Shown: piece by piece, positions 53,266 through 63,950 of the stretch | Numbering within the stretch: the stretch's first letter is position 1 | Layout of the letters: each line of letters starts with the position of its first letter | Notes under the pieces: generated by a model | Seen by the model: only the letters and a program-made list of their open reading frames with translations | The model's database searches: none | What the model was told of the DNA's origin: nothing | Translations under genes and position numbers: made by a program | NCBI RefSeq assembly: GCF_025639885.1 | Contig: NZ_CP106738.1 | Coordinates: 2,232,001-2,296,000, forward strand | Source of the DNA: Roseovarius pelagicus | GTDB lineage: Bacteria; Pseudomonadota; Alphaproteobacteria; Rhodobacterales; Rhodobacteraceae | DNA: 64,000 bases | Direction: 5' to 3'

Positions 53266-54885
53266 ATGGCAATTACTTCCGCAAACCAGCTGGAGCTGCT
53301 GCAAACCGCCGAGGCCGTGGCCCGCGAAAAGATGATCGACCCCGTTCTGGTGGTCGAAGCGATGGAAGAGAGCCTCGCACGGGCTGCCAAATCGCGCTAC
53401 GGCGCCGAGATGGACATTCGCGTGAGCATCGACCGCAAAACCGGTCGCGCCACTTTTACCCGTGTGCGTACCGTTGTTGCCGATGATGAGCTGGAGAATT
53501 ATCAGGCTGAGTTCACCGTCGAGCAGGCCAAGCAGTACATGGAAAACCCCGAGATTGGCCAACAGCTGATCGAAGAAGTGCCGCCCGTCGAGATGGGCCG
53601 GATCGCTGCGCAAAGCGCCAAGCAAGTGATCCTGCAAAAAGTTCGTGAAGCCGAGCGTGACCGCCAGTTCGAGGAATTCAAGGACCGCGCCGGTACGATC
53701 ATCAACGGTCAGGTCAAACGCGAAGAATACGGCAACGTTATCGTCGATGTGGGCCGGGGCGAGGCAATCCTGCGCCGCAACGAGAAGATCGGCCGCGAAG
53801 CCTATCGTCCGAACGACCGCATTCGCTGCTATATCAAGGATGTGCGCCGCGAGGCCCGTGGGCCGCAAATTTTCCTCAGCCGTACCGCGCCCGAGTTCAT
53901 GGCAGAGCTGTTCAAGATGGAAGTGCCCGAAATCTACGATGGTATCATTGAGATCAAGGCCGTGGCCCGCGATCCGGGTAGCCGTGCCAAGATTGCCGTG
54001 ATCAGCTATGATGGGTCTATCGATCCCGTCGGCGCCTGCGTCGGTATGCGTGGCAGCCGGGTGCAGGCCGTGGTGAACGAGCTTCAGGGTGAAAAGATCG
54101 ACATCATCCCATGGAACGAAGACCAGCCGACATTCCTGGTGAACGCGTTGCAGCCCGCAGAGGTCAGCAAGGTTGTTCTGGATGAGGAAGCGGGCAAGAT
54201 AGATGTTGTCGTTCCCGAAGAGCAGCTGAGCCTTGCCATTGGTCGTCGCGGCCAGAACGTGCGTCTGGCCAGCCAGCTGACCGGTCTGGATATCGACATC
54301 ATGACCGAAGCCGAGGATAGCGAACGTCGCCAGAAGGAATTCGAAGAGCGTACGGGTCTCTTTATGGAAACGCTCGATCTGGACGAGTTCTTTGCCCAGC
54401 TTCTGGTTTCCGAAGGGTTCACGAGCCTCGAAGAAGTCGCCTATGTCGAGCAGGATGAATTGCTGGTGATCGACGGTGTTGACGAGGATACCGCGCAGGA
54501 ATTGCAGGCACGCGCCCGCGATATTCTGGAGGCACAAGCCAAAGCGGCATTGGATGAGGCGCGCGCGCTGGGTGTCGAGGACAGTCTGGTGGAATTCGAG
54601 GGTCTGACGCCTCGGATGATTTTGGCGTTGGCCAAGGACGATGTGAAGACGCTGGAGGATTTCGCGACCTGTGCCGACTGGGAATTAGCCGGCGGCTGGA
54701 CCATCACCGATGGCGAGCGGACCAAGGACGACGGCATTCTGGAGCCTTTCGACGTCTCTCTGGAAGAAGCGCAAGACATGGTGATGACCGCGCGCATTTT
54801 GCTAGGCTGGGTTGATCCTGCCGATCTGGAGGCCGAAGAGGCCGAAGCGGAAGACGGCGCTGATACTGAGGAGAGCGAGGCCTGA
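53266..54885 (+). CDS. nusA: Transcription termination/antitermination protein NusA
   Basis: 539 residues from ATG 53266, with GAGGAGGACTGAGACC before it. The N-terminal polymerase-binding domain is followed by S1 (GQVKREEYGNVIVDVGRGEA), two KH domains (RIRCYIKDVRRE onward; GACVGMRGSRVQAVVNELQG) and two C-terminal acidic repeats (EEVAYVEQDELLVIDGVDED). It controls pausing and antitermination. Confidence 0.96.
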   Translation: MAITSANQLELLQTAEAVAREKMIDPVLVVEAMEESLARAAKSRYGAEMDIRVSIDRKTGRATFTRVRTVVADDELENYQAEFTVEQAKQYMENPEIGQQLIEEVPPVEMGRIAAQSAKQVILQKVREAERDRQFEEFKDRAGTIINGQVKREEYGNVIVDVGRGEAILRRNEKIGREAYRPNDRIRCYIKDVRREARGPQIFLSRTAPEFMAELFKMEVPEIYDGIIEIKAVARDPGSRAKIAVISYDGSIDPVGACVGMRGSRVQAVVNELQGEKIDIIPWNEDQPTFLVNALQPAEVSKVVLDEEAGKIDVVVPEEQLSLAIGRRGQNVRLASQLTGLDIDIMTEAEDSERRQKEFEERTGLFMETLDLDEFFAQLLVSEGFTSLEEVAYVEQDELLVIDGVDEDTAQELQARARDILEAQAKAALDEARALGVEDSLVEFEGLTPRMILALAKDDVKTLEDFATCADWELAGGWTITDGERTKDDGILEPFDVSLEEAQDMVMTARILLGWVDPADLEAEEAEAEDGADTEESEA

Positions 54886-54907
54886 TCTCAGGCCTCGATT
54901 GAACCTG

Positions 54908-55540
54908 ATGGGGCGCGCCGGGCAACCCAAAGACCGAAGTGAAGGTCCAGAGCGTAAATGCATCGCCACGGGTGAGGTGCAGCCAAAGCATGGGCTTTTG
55001 CGTTTTGTCGTTGACCCTAACGGCGGCATTGTGCCTGATCTGGCACACAAGCTGCCGGGTCGTGGTATCTGGGTCGCGTCCGATCCTGCGGCGCTGGAAA
55101 AAGCGGCGACCAAGGGTCTCTTTGCCCGTGCGGCGCGTTCTGCGGTTACTGTACCCGACGGTCTGCCAGCGTTGGTCGAAGGGATGCTGGCGCGGCGTGT
55201 GATTGACCTGATTAGCTTGGCGCGCAAGGGCGGTCATGCGGTTTCAGGCTATGAAAAAGTCAAGGATTGGCTGGCCAAGGATGAGGCCGAAGTGCTGATT
55301 CAGGCCAGCGACGGGTCCGAGCGCGGAAAATCAAAGCTGAGCACGCCTTATGGCGGCTCTTTCATTGGCTGGCTGACGGCGGACGAGCTGGGTCAGGCCT
55401 TTGGGCGCCAAACCACGATTCATGCGGCACTGCATGCTGGTGGTTTGTCGCAACGTGTTGTAGAGGAGGCGGCAAGGCTGAAAGGCCTGCGCGTCTCGGA
55501 CGATGGCAGCGGCCATCGGAAAGGAAAGAAGACCAGATGA
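54908..55540 (+). CDS. YlxR (DUF448) / L7Ae-fold RNA-binding fusion
   Basis: 210 residues from ATG 54908; the open frame back to 54812 overlaps nusA. Residues 1-80 are YlxR, with [20 protein letters not shown] and [11 protein letters not shown]. Residues about 110-200 have an L7Ae-like fold, including [20 protein letters not shown]. Fused YlxR-L7Ae proteins between nusA and infB are typical of alphaproteobacteria. Probably an RNA-binding accessory of ribosome or transcription complexes. Coupled to infB by ATGA. Confidence 0.92.
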   Translation: MGRAGQPKDRSEGPERKCIATGEVQPKHGLLRFVVDPNGGIVPDLAHKLPGRGIWVASDPAALEKAATKGLFARAARSAVTVPDGLPALVEGMLARRVIDLISLARKGGHAVSGYEKVKDWLAKDEAEVLIQASDGSERGKSKLSTPYGGSFIGWLTADELGQAFGRQTTIHAALHAGGLSQRVVEEAARLKGLRVSDDGSGHRKGKKTR

Positions 55541-58041
55541 GCGACAACGACGGAAAGAAAACTTTGGGTGTGCGTGGCGGTCCCCGTGCGGGGAACGTGA
55601 AGCAGAGCTTCAGCCATGGCCGGACCAAGAACGTCGTGGTGGAAACCAAGCGCAAGCGCGTTGTGGTGCCCAAACCTGGTGCCGCGCCCGGCGCAACCGG
55701 TACGGCCAAACCCGCGCCCGCGGGTGATCCATCAAAACGTCCCGCAGGCATTTCGGATGCCGAGCTTGATCGCCGGATGAAGGCATTGGCTGCCGCCAAG
55801 GCACGCGAATCCGATGAGGCAGCCAAGCGTGAAGCCGAGGAAAAAGCCCGTGCCGAAGAGCGCGAGCGCCGCCGCGAAGAGGCTGAGGCCAAAGAACGTG
55901 CCGAGCAGGAACGTGAAGAGGCGCTGAAAGCCAAGGCAGAGGAAGAGGAGCGCGTTAAGCGCGAAGCGGAGCAGGCCAAGCAGGCTGCCGCTGCCCCTGC
56001 GCCGACGCCCCCGAGCGAAGACGCCCCGACAGGCCGCGGTGCCCCGCAGAACCGTCCTGCCGCTACGCCAGCGCGTAAACAGCAGGACCGTGACCGTGAC
56101 CAGCGCCCCGCAAAGGGCAAAGGCATGGGAGGCGACAACCGCCGATCGGGCAAACTGACGCTGAATCAGGCGCTGTCTGGTGGCGAAGGTGGTCGCCAGA
56201 AATCAATGGCAGCGATGAAGCGCAAGCAAGAGCGCGCGCGTCAGAAGGCCATGGGCGGTACGCAAGAGCGTGAAAAGATTGTTCGTGACGTGCAACTGCC
56301 CGAAACCATCGCCGTGTCAGAACTGGCCGTGCGGATGGCCGAGCGCGTCGGTGATGTGGTCAAGTCGTTGATGAACAACGGCATGATGGTCACGCAGAAC
56401 GAAGCGATTGATGCCGATACCGCTGAACTGATCATCGAGGAATTCGGCCACCGCGTCGTGCGCGTCTCGGATGCGGACGTCGAGGATGTGATCGCCACCG
56501 TTGAGGACAAAGAAGAAGACCTGCTGCCGCGTCCGCCGGTGATCACCATCATGGGTCACGTCGACCACGGCAAGACGTCGCTTCTGGACGCTATCCGCGA
56601 CGCCAAGGTAGTCGCAGGCGAGGCAGGCGGCATCACGCAGCATATTGGTGCCTATCAGGTCAAAACTGACAGCGGCGCAATTCTGTCGTTTCTAGATACA
56701 CCCGGCCACGCGGCGTTCACGTCGATGCGGGCCCGCGGTGCGCAGGTGACGGATATTGTCGTGCTGGTTGTGGCCGCAGATGATGCGGTCATGCCGCAGA
56801 CAGTCGAGGCGATCAACCACGCCAAGGCCGCCAAAGTGCCGATGATCGTGGCGATCAACAAGATCGACAAGCCTGCTGCGAACGCGCAGAAGGTCCGCAC
56901 CGATCTGTTGCAGCACGAGGTCGTCGTCGAGGCGATGTCAGGCGATGTGCAGGATGTCGAAGTCAGCGCGACCACGGGTCAGGGGCTGGATGAACTGCTC
57001 GAGGCGATTGCGCTTCAGTCCGAGATCCTCGAACTGAAGGCAAACCCGAATCGTGCTGCCGAAGGCGCGGTGATCGAGGCACAACTTGATGTGGGTCGCG
57101 GTCCTGTTGCAACCGTTCTGGTGCAAAAGGGCACGCTGCGTCAGGGTGATATCTTTGTCGTTGGCGAACAGTACGGCAAGGTTCGTGCGCTGATCGACGA
57201 TCATGGTGCGCGCGTGCAAGAGGCGGGTCCTTCTGTACCGGTCGAAGTTCTGGGCCTGAATGGTACACCAGAGGCGGGCGATGTTCTGAACGTCGTCAAA
57301 TCCGAAGCACAGGCGCGCGAAATCGCGGAGTATCGCGAGAAGGCAGCCAAGGAAAAACGTGCCGCTGCTGGCGCGGCCGTGACACTGGAACAACTGATGT
57401 CACAGGCCAAGGACAGCGAGAATATGGCAGAGATGCCAATTCTGGTGAAGGCTGACGTACAGGGCTCTGCCGAGGCTATCGTTCAGGCGATGGAGAAGAT
57501 CGGTAACGAAGAGGTCCGCGTGCGCGTGCTGCATTCGGGCGTCGGCGCCATCACCGAAAGCGATATCGGTCTGGCCGAAGCCTCGGGCGCGCCGGTCTTT
57601 GGTTTCAACGTGCGGGCCAATGCGCCGGCACGCCAGAGCGCGAACCAAAAAGGCGTTGAAATCCGCTATTACTCGGTGATCTACGATCTGGTCGACGATG
57701 TGAAGGCGGCCGCATCCGGTCTGCTTGGTGCAGAGATCCGCGAGAAGTTCATCGGATATGCGCAGATCAAAGAAGTGTTCAAGGTCACCGGTGTTGGCCG
57801 TGTTGCAGGCTGTCTGGTGACAGAGGGCGTTGCGCGCCGGTCCGCCGGTGTGCGTCTGTTGCGCGACGACGTGGTGATCCACGAAGGTACGCTAAAGACA
57901 CTGAAGCGTTTCAAAGACGAAGTTGCCGAAGTGCAATCGGGTCAGGAATGCGGCATGGCCTTTGAGAACTATGAAGATATCCGCCCGAATGACGTGATCG
58001 AGATTTTCGAGCGCGAAGAGGTGGAGCGTTCACTCGACTAA
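55537..58041 (+). CDS. infB: Translation initiation factor IF-2
   Basis: 834 residues. The first 230 are low-complexity, with long runs of charged Ala-Glu-Lys-Arg repeats ([18 protein letters not shown]) typical of alphaproteobacterial IF-2. The G domain has [12 protein letters not shown] at about 346-357, [15 protein letters not shown] and NKIDKP. Domains II and C2 close the protein. It brings initiator fMet-tRNA to the 30S subunit. A terminator follows. Confidence 0.97.
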   Translation: MSDNDGKKTLGVRGGPRAGNVKQSFSHGRTKNVVVETKRKRVVVPKPGAAPGATGTAKPAPAGDPSKRPAGISDAELDRRMKALAAAKARESDEAAKREAEEKARAEERERRREEAEAKERAEQEREEALKAKAEEEERVKREAEQAKQAAAAPAPTPPSEDAPTGRGAPQNRPAATPARKQQDRDRDQRPAKGKGMGGDNRRSGKLTLNQALSGGEGGRQKSMAAMKRKQERARQKAMGGTQEREKIVRDVQLPETIAVSELAVRMAERVGDVVKSLMNNGMMVTQNEAIDADTAELIIEEFGHRVVRVSDADVEDVIATVEDKEEDLLPRPPVITIMGHVDHGKTSLLDAIRDAKVVAGEAGGITQHIGAYQVKTDSGAILSFLDTPGHAAFTSMRARGAQVTDIVVLVVAADDAVMPQTVEAINHAKAAKVPMIVAINKIDKPAANAQKVRTDLLQHEVVVEAMSGDVQDVEVSATTGQGLDELLEAIALQSEILELKANPNRAAEGAVIEAQLDVGRGPVATVLVQKGTLRQGDIFVVGEQYGKVRALIDDHGARVQEAGPSVPVEVLGLNGTPEAGDVLNVVKSEAQAREIAEYREKAAKEKRAAAGAAVTLEQLMSQAKDSENMAEMPILVKADVQGSAEAIVQAMEKIGNEEVRVRVLHSGVGAITESDIGLAEASGAPVFGFNVRANAPARQSANQKGVEIRYYSVIYDLVDDVKAAASGLLGAEIREKFIGYAQIKEVFKVTGVGRVAGCLVTEGVARRSAGVRLLRDDVVIHEGTLKTLKRFKDEVAEVQSGQECGMAFENYEDIRPNDVIEIFEREEVERSLD

Positions 58042-58077
58042 GGCGATCTGCCGGTTCGCTGGAACGGAAAATAGCAT

Positions 58078-58113
58078 ATGGGGCGTGGCTGATGGCTGCG
58101 CCCCATTGTTTTT
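58078..58113 (+). terminator. Intrinsic terminator after infB
   Basis: ATGGGGCG (58078-58085) pairs with CGCCCCAT (58099-58106), 13-base loop, followed by TGTTTTT. It lies 37 bases after the infB stop, so rbfA and truB, which often follow infB, are not part of this unit. Confidence 0.8.
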
Positions 58114-58154
58114 AAGCGTGCTGTATTTCTTGGCCGGTACAGGACGGCAAACAC

Positions 58155-58188
58155 AAAAAAGGGACATGACCAATGGTCTGCCCCTTTT
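58155..58188 (-). terminator. Intrinsic terminator after the 45-residue gene
   Basis: On the minus strand AAAAGGG (58188-58182) pairs with CCCTTTT (58163-58157), with an inner GACC/GGTC pairing, and a T run follows (complement of 58155-58160). It is 24 bases beyond the stop of the small minus-strand gene, which supports that gene as real. Confidence 0.7.
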
Positions 58189-58212
58189 ACGTGTTGTGGA
58201 ATGGTTAATGTT

Positions 58213-58350
58213 TCAGGCAGCGACCTTGGACACGGGTTGTCCGGCAAAGAGCCGATCGCCATCGCGAACCTGAACGCGACCGTCGGGCAGTAGACGCACA
58301 AAAATACCCTGCACCAGAACGCAACTACCAAGTCTAATTGTTTGCAGCAT
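58213..58350 (-). CDS. 45-residue protein of unknown function
   Basis: Read by hand: ATG at 58350-58348, stop TGA at 58215-58213. It begins MLQTIRLGSCVLVQGIFVRL and continues with LPDGRVQVRDGDRLFAGQP, a compact beta-rich pattern. GGGGGGATATGAC directly before the ATG is a strong ribosome binding site, and a terminator follows the stop. I recall similar tiny roseobacter proteins starting with RLGSCVLVQG. No function is known to me. It lies between the infB terminator and mutT, and the region 58351-58523 upstream holds only AT-rich probable promoter sequence. Confidence 0.65.
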   Translation of the reverse strand: MLQTIRLGSCVLVQGIFVRLLPDGRVQVRDGDRLFAGQPVSKVAA

Positions 58351-58523
58351 GTCATATCCCCCCAGATATTGACGCGACGTATAAAATTTTAAACAACTAC
58401 GCCCGATGGCATAGTTCTAACAGACCCAATGTTAATTATAGCTTAATCTGACCAAACAGAAAGTAAAATTAAGCGATAGCAAACAAGCGACTTCGGCGGT
58501 GCGGTGCCGATTTATGCATGAAA

Positions 58524-58922
58524 TTAGAGCCAATCGCGTAGAATCGGTACCAGAGGTATGTCCGCGGGCGGCATCGGATAGTTCCGCAATTCGCTCGCAC
58601 GAACCCATTTCAATGCCTGATCTTCTCGGCTTTGAGGTATGCCTTGCCACTTTCGACAGGCAAAGAGCGGCATCAACAGGTGAAAATCATCATAGCTGTG
58701 GCTTGCAAAGGTCAGCGGGGCCAGACAGCTGGCCCAAGTGTCTATGCCCAGCTCCTCTTGCAATTCGCGGATGAGGGCGACCTCTGGCGTTTCACCGGAC
58801 TCGACCTTGCCGCCCGGAAACTCCCACAGTCCGGCCATGGACTTTCCTTTGGGGCGTTGCGCCAAAAGAACACGCCCATCGACATCAATCAGAGCGACGG
58901 CAGAGACTAGGACAGTTTTCAT
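58524..58922 (-). CDS. mutT: MutT-type 8-oxo-dGTP diphosphatase (Nudix)
   Basis: 132 residues from the ATG at 58922, the usual MutT length; ATG 58964 would overlap argJ by 20 bases. The start KTVLVSAVALIDVDGRVLLA is typical, and the Nudix box is GGKVESGETPEVALIRELQE, continuing ELGI. It removes oxidised dGTP. It is the last gene of the parvulin-argJ-mutT operon. Confidence 0.92.
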   Translation of the reverse strand: MKTVLVSAVALIDVDGRVLLAQRPKGKSMAGLWEFPGGKVESGETPEVALIRELQEELGIDTWASCLAPLTFASHSYDDFHLLMPLFACRKWQGIPQSREDQALKWVRASELRNYPMPPADIPLVPILRDWL

Positions 58923-58944
58923 GGGCAGGCCATCAGCACCGGCA

Positions 58945-60174
58945 TCATGATCGGTAATCGGCATTGATTTCGATATACGCGTGGGTCAGATCGCAGGTCC
59001 AAACCCGCGCAGTGCCTCCGCCAAGCCCGAGATCGACATGAATCACCAAGTTCTGATTCTTCATGTATTTCGCGGCTTCTTCTTCGGAATAGTCGGGACT
59101 GACCCAGCCCTTGTCAGCCACCAGAATGGGACCAAACCAAATGGACAGGGCATCGCGGTCTGCGCGGGCACCCGACTTGCCGATGGCCATGACGACACGA
59201 CCCCAGTTCGGATCTTCGCCCGCGATGGCGGTTTTGACCAAGGGCGAATTGGCGATGGACTTGGCGTGGACATGCGCCTCATCATCACTGTGCGCGCCTG
59301 TCACAGACACCTCGACGAATTTCGTGGCACCCTCACCATCGCGCACGACCTGATGCGCCAGATCAAGCATGACACGCCGCAGCCCTTCCATGAAACCGAC
59401 TGAATCCTCCGTGACTTCGATGCCCGATGCACCTGTCGCCGCCACCAGCAGCGTATCAGAAGTCGATGTATCGCTGTCGACGGTGATGCAGTTGAAGGTT
59501 TTGGCGTTCAGCGCGGATACCATCGATTGCAAAACCGACAGATCGGCCTTGGCGTCCGTAAATATATAGACCAGCATTGTCGCCATATCGGGCGCGATCA
59601 TGCCTGACCCCTTGGCAATGCCAGCGATACGGATCGTTTTCCCGTTGATTGTTACATCGGTCGCTGACCCCTTGGGAAAGGTATCGGTTGTCATAATCGC
59701 CTTAGCTGCGGCCTCAATCCCGTCGGAGGCCAGCGTGTCCTTCAGTTCTTCGAGTTTGGCGGTGATGCGTCCGTGTGGCAGCGGCTCACCGATCACTCCG
59801 GTCGAAGAGGAGAAAACACGCGTTTCAGGCAGGTCCAGAGCAGCGGCAACGGCGGTGGTGACGGCGCGGGTGGCATCAATCCCGTTGCGTCCGGTAAACG
59901 CATTGGCGTTACCCGAATTCACGATGATCGCGGCGCCAGCGTCGCTATGTGTGCCGATCTTGGCCTGACAATCCAGCACAGGAGCCGCGCGCGTGGCCGA
60001 CCGGGTAAACGCCCCGGCAACCGTGGTGCCGGGGGCGAGGTCGGCCAGCATGACATCTGTCCGCCCGGCATAGCGGACCCCAGCGGCCACCGTCGAGAAA
60101 CGGACGCCATCAATCACAGGCAGATCAGGAAAGCCCGCAGGGGCCAGCGGTGAGACAGATGTAATCTTGGCCAA
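58945..60174 (-). CDS. argJ: Bifunctional ornithine acetyltransferase / N-acetylglutamate synthase
   Basis: 409 residues. The self-cleavage site is in KGSGMIAPDMATMLVYIF, between A198 and T199; T199 becomes the nucleophile of the beta chain. SSSTGVIGEPLP forms the oxyanion region. It recycles the acetyl group between ornithine and glutamate in arginine synthesis. It lies five bases after the isomerase gene. Whether it is bifunctional or monofunctional cannot be read from sequence. Confidence 0.95.
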   Translation of the reverse strand: MAKITSVSPLAPAGFPDLPVIDGVRFSTVAAGVRYAGRTDVMLADLAPGTTVAGAFTRSATRAAPVLDCQAKIGTHSDAGAAIIVNSGNANAFTGRNGIDATRAVTTAVAAALDLPETRVFSSSTGVIGEPLPHGRITAKLEELKDTLASDGIEAAAKAIMTTDTFPKGSATDVTINGKTIRIAGIAKGSGMIAPDMATMLVYIFTDAKADLSVLQSMVSALNAKTFNCITVDSDTSTSDTLLVAATGASGIEVTEDSVGFMEGLRRVMLDLAHQVVRDGEGATKFVEVSVTGAHSDDEAHVHAKSIANSPLVKTAIAGEDPNWGRVVMAIGKSGARADRDALSIWFGPILVADKGWVSPDYSEEEAAKYMKNQNLVIHVDLGLGGGTARVWTCDLTHAYIEINADYRS

Positions 60175-60179
60175 AGTCG

Positions 60180-61049
60180 TTACTCTTCCAGCAGGTCAAA
60201 TTGATTCAATGTGGCGGGGTCCAGCGCATCGCCCGTCGTGCGGTCAATCTTTGCGCTCGTGAGCAGTTGTTCGATATGGGCTGTCATCGCCGCCTGACGC
60301 AGTTCTTCTTCCAGCTCTGGGCGGACTTCTTCCATGTCGGGGCGGGCTTTGGTCCGGGTCTCGGACAGCAGGATCACATGCCAGCCGAATTGGGTCTGTA
60401 CCGGGTCGGAAATGCCACCTGCTTCCAATTGCTCGACCGCATCCTGAAACGGCTCGACCATCATGCCGGGAGCAAACCAGCCCAGCTCTCCGCCGCTGGG
60501 GCCAGATGGGCCGGTGGAATGTTCCTTTGCCAATGCGGCAAAGTCACCGCCATCATTCAATTCAGTCACCAGCGCCTTGGCTTCTTCTTCGGTCTCGACG
60601 AGGATATGCGCGGCCTTGTATTCGGTCTCTTCCGGCATGTTCAGATATTTTTCATCAAAGGCGGCCTTGAGCGCGGCGTCGGTCAGCGCGACGCCAGTGA
60701 TGCGCGCGATCTCTTCGCTCGCCGCGACGGCGCGCGTCTCGTTTTCCAACGCAAGTTGGCCCGCCTTGGACATATTGGCGGTCATATTCTGCTGTAACAG
60801 TGTCTGTTGTACCAGTTGATCCAGAATTCCCTTGTACAGAACTTCGGCTGGAAGCTGCGAAAACTGCTCTGGCAGGCCTGCGCGCAGGGCGATCATATGC
60901 CCCAGCGTGATCTCGGTTCCGTCGACGGTCGCAACCACGGTATCGGCTGTCGGTGCGCCCTCTGCCGCGTCATCGGCCCACGCGGGTGGTGCCAGAGATA
61001 CGGCAGCCAACAGGGTTGCGACGACGGTTGCTTGGAGGCGGTTGAACAT
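60180..61049 (-). CDS. Parvulin-type peptidyl-prolyl isomerase, exported
   Basis: 289 residues. Residues 1-26 are a signal peptide (MFNRLQATVVATLLAAVSLA). A SurA-like N-terminal helical domain (about 38-125) precedes the parvulin domain at about 145-235 (YKAAHILVETEEEAKAL, SGGELGWFAPGMM, FGWHVILL). It helps fold outer-membrane or periplasmic proteins. It is divergent from secA, so export and folding genes share a promoter region. Confidence 0.92.
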   Translation of the reverse strand: MFNRLQATVVATLLAAVSLAPPAWADDAAEGAPTADTVVATVDGTEITLGHMIALRAGLPEQFSQLPAEVLYKGILDQLVQQTLLQQNMTANMSKAGQLALENETRAVAASEEIARITGVALTDAALKAAFDEKYLNMPEETEYKAAHILVETEEEAKALVTELNDGGDFAALAKEHSTGPSGPSGGELGWFAPGMMVEPFQDAVEQLEAGGISDPVQTQFGWHVILLSETRTKARPDMEEVRPELEEELRQAAMTAHIEQLLTSAKIDRTTGDALDPATLNQFDLLEE

Positions 61050-61101
61050 TACGGGTATTCCTTTGCCGTGTATGGCACTTGGGTCGCATGGGCACGCGAC
61101 G

Positions 61102-61130
61102 TTGACACTCTGCCAGCAGGCCCTTACATC
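61102..61130 (+). promoter_or_regulatory. Probable secA promoter
   Basis: A perfect -35 TTGACA (61102-61107) and a -10-like TTACAT or TACATC (61124-61130) at 16-17 bases, in the 192-base gap between the isomerase and secA. Transcription from about 61137 would leave a leader near 105 bases. Confidence 0.55.
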
Positions 61131-61241
61131 GCCTTATGTTCAAGGCATTCCCGCTGCTATTGGCCACGTTGTAGGGCCGCATTGGAAACGGGGCAAGTCA
61201 TTGCCATTCACAAGATGTTAAAACAGCCGAACGGATAGAAT

Positions 61242-63950
61242 ATGCTGGGTTTAGGAACGGTTGCGCGCAAGGTTTTCGGAACGCCGAATGACCGCAAGGT
61301 TAAGGCGACGCGCCCGCTGGTCGAGAAGATCAACGCGCTGGAACCCGAGATTGAACAGCTGAGCGATGACGGGCTGATCGAGAAAACTGCAGAACTGCGC
61401 AAACGGGCGCTGGGTGGCGAGACGCTGGAGGCGTTGCTACCCGAGGCGTTTGCGAACTGCCGAGAGGCGGCGCGGCGCGCGTTGGGGCTGCGGGCGTTTG
61501 ATGTGCAGTTGATGGGCGGCATTTTCCTGCACCAAGGCAACATTTCCGAGATGAAGACCGGCGAGGGCAAGACCCTTGTGGCGACATTCCCAGCCTATCT
61601 GAATGCGTTGACTGGCAAGGGCGTGCATATCGTTACGGTCAACGATTATCTGGCCAAGCGTGACGCCGAATGGATGAGCAACGTTTTTGGTGCGTTGGGT
61701 ATGACCACCGGTGTCGTCCATCCCGATCAGGCCAATGCTGACAAAACGGCGGCCTATGCCTGTGACGTGACCTATGCCACCAACAATGAACTGGGATTCG
61801 ATTACCTGCGCGACAACATGAAGTCCGATCTGGATGACATGAGCCAGCGCGGCCACAACTTTGCCATCGTGGACGAAGTGGACTCGATCCTGATTGACGA
61901 GGCGCGCACACCCCTGATCATTTCGGGACCGGCGCAGGATCGCAGCACGCTATATATCGCGGTTGATGCGCTGATCCCCGAACTGGATGACTCGCATTTT
62001 TCGCTGGACGAAAAATCGCGCAACGTGACATTCACCGACGAGGGTAACGAGTATCTGGAAAAGCTGCTCGTCGAACGCGAAATTCTGCCCGAGGATCAAT
62101 CGCTCTATGATCCCGAGAGCACGACCATCGTGCACCACGTCAATCAGGGCCTGCGTGCGCACAAAATGTTCACCAAGGACAAGGACTATATCGTTCGAGA
62201 CAACGAAGTGGTGCTGATCGACGAATTTACCGGGCGGATGATGTCCGGGCGGCGTCTGTCTGATGGGTTGCATCAGGCGATCGAGGCCAAAGAGGGCTGC
62301 GATATCAAGCCTGAGAACGTGACGCTGGCACAGGTGACGTTCCAGAACTATTTCCGCCTTTATGACAAGCTGGCCGGCATGACCGGGACCGCCGCGACAG
62401 AGGCCGAGGAATTTGCCGAGATTTATGGCCTTGGCGTTGTCGAAGTGCCCACAAACAAGCCCATCGCGCGTATCGACAAGGATGATGCCGTCTACCGGAC
62501 CACTGCGGAGAAGTACAAAGCGGTGATCAAGGCAATCGAGAAGGCGCAGGAAAAAGGCCAGCCGACCTTGGTCGGCACCACATCCATCGAGAAATCCGAA
62601 TTGCTCAGCCAGATGTTGACGGAAGCGAATGTGCCGCACAACGTCCTGAATGCGCGCCAACACGAACAAGAGGCGCAGATCGTCGGTGATGCAGGCAAGC
62701 TGGGCGCAGTGACCATTGCGACCAACATGGCCGGGCGCGGCACCGATATCAAACTGGGCGGTAACTTCGAAATGAAGGTGCTGGAAGCGATTGCTGCCGA
62801 TCCGGACGGTGATGCAGACGCAATCCGTGCCAAAATTGAGGCCGGGCATACTGCTGATGAGCAAGCCGTGATCGAAGCGGGCGGGCTGTTTGTGCTGGCC
62901 ACCGAACGGCACGAAAGCCGCAGGATCGATAACCAGCTGCGCGGCCGGTCAGGCCGTCAGGGTGATCCGGGTAAATCGGCGTTCTTCTTGTCGCTCGACG
63001 ACGATCTGATGCGCATTTTCGGTTCCGAACGGCTGGAAAAGGTGCTGTCGGGTCTGGGTATGAAAGAGGATGAGGCGATCATTCACCCTTGGGTGAACAA
63101 ATCACTGGAACGCGCACAGGCCAAAGTCGAGGGCCGCAACTTTGACATCCGCAAGCAGCTGTTGAAATTCGACGATGTGATGAATGAGCAGCGCAAGGTG
63201 ATCTTTAAGCAACGGCTCGATATCATGCGCGCTGCCGACCTGTCCGACATCGTAAAGGACATGCGCGGCGAGGTGATCGATGATCTGGTAGATCAGTACA
63301 TGCCGCCAAAGTCCTATGCCGAGCAGTGGGATATGACCGGGCTGCATGCCGCATTGGTTGAACAGCTGAATATGGATCTGCCGGTGCAGGCCTGGGCCGA
63401 CGAAGAAGGTGTCGACGACGAAGACATATCTGAGCGGATTGAGAAGGCCGCGAACGAGATGATGGCGCAAAAGGCATCTCAGTTCGGCCCGACCAACATG
63501 CGGCTGGTAGAAAAACAGATCCTGCTGCAAACCATCGACAGCAACTGGCGTGAGCATCTGCTGACGCTAGAGCATTTGCGCAGCGTCGTTGGCTTTCGTG
63601 GGTATGCGCAACGCGATCCTCTGAACGAATACAAGAACGAGGCGTTCCAGTTGTTCGAGACGATGCTCGACAGCTTGCGCCAGACGGTGACTCAGCAACT
63701 GTCGCAGGTGCGCCCCATGTCCGAAGAGGACCGCAAGGCGATCATGGACCAGATGGCCCAGCAGCAGGCTGCGCTAGAGGCCCAGACCGATGCCGCAGAG
63801 ACATCCGAGGAAGCCCAGCAAGTGTCGGAAGACGCCGCGCCGGGGTTTGATGAAAACGATCCCACGACATGGGGCAACCCCGGTCGAAACGCCATGTGCC
63901 CCTGTGGGTCGGGTAAAAAATTCAAACATTGTCATGGTCGGCTGGCATAA
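61242..63950 (+). CDS. secA: Preprotein translocase ATPase SecA
   Basis: 902 residues, full length. Walker A is [11 protein letters not shown] at about 103-113, the DEAD-like box [14 protein letters not shown] at about 212-225, and the second helicase domain has [15 protein letters not shown]. The C-terminal tail ends [17 protein letters not shown], the zinc-binding SecB- and lipid-contact domain. It drives secretory proteins through SecYEG; secB is at 7646. The last 50 bases after the stop hold no recognisable feature. Confidence 0.98.
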   Translation: MLGLGTVARKVFGTPNDRKVKATRPLVEKINALEPEIEQLSDDGLIEKTAELRKRALGGETLEALLPEAFANCREAARRALGLRAFDVQLMGGIFLHQGNISEMKTGEGKTLVATFPAYLNALTGKGVHIVTVNDYLAKRDAEWMSNVFGALGMTTGVVHPDQANADKTAAYACDVTYATNNELGFDYLRDNMKSDLDDMSQRGHNFAIVDEVDSILIDEARTPLIISGPAQDRSTLYIAVDALIPELDDSHFSLDEKSRNVTFTDEGNEYLEKLLVEREILPEDQSLYDPESTTIVHHVNQGLRAHKMFTKDKDYIVRDNEVVLIDEFTGRMMSGRRLSDGLHQAIEAKEGCDIKPENVTLAQVTFQNYFRLYDKLAGMTGTAATEAEEFAEIYGLGVVEVPTNKPIARIDKDDAVYRTTAEKYKAVIKAIEKAQEKGQPTLVGTTSIEKSELLSQMLTEANVPHNVLNARQHEQEAQIVGDAGKLGAVTIATNMAGRGTDIKLGGNFEMKVLEAIAADPDGDADAIRAKIEAGHTADEQAVIEAGGLFVLATERHESRRIDNQLRGRSGRQGDPGKSAFFLSLDDDLMRIFGSERLEKVLSGLGMKEDEAIIHPWVNKSLERAQAKVEGRNFDIRKQLLKFDDVMNEQRKVIFKQRLDIMRAADLSDIVKDMRGEVIDDLVDQYMPPKSYAEQWDMTGLHAALVEQLNMDLPVQAWADEEGVDDEDISERIEKAANEMMAQKASQFGPTNMRLVEKQILLQTIDSNWREHLLTLEHLRSVVGFRGYAQRDPLNEYKNEAFQLFETMLDSLRQTVTQQLSQVRPMSEEDRKAIMDQMAQQQAALEAQTDAAETSEEAQQVSEDAAPGFDENDPTTWGNPGRNAMCPCGSGKKFKHCHGRLA

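Noticed and set aside
53176..54537. 453-residue minus-strand frame across nusA
   Set aside because: Antisense shadow of nusA; no start signal or domain.
58432..58650. 72-residue minus-strand frame upstream of the 45-residue gene
   Set aside because: Overlaps the mutT end in another frame, has no ribosome site and no recognisable sequence.
61950..62912. 320-residue minus-strand frame inside secA
   Set aside because: Antisense to a perfect secA; no independent evidence.
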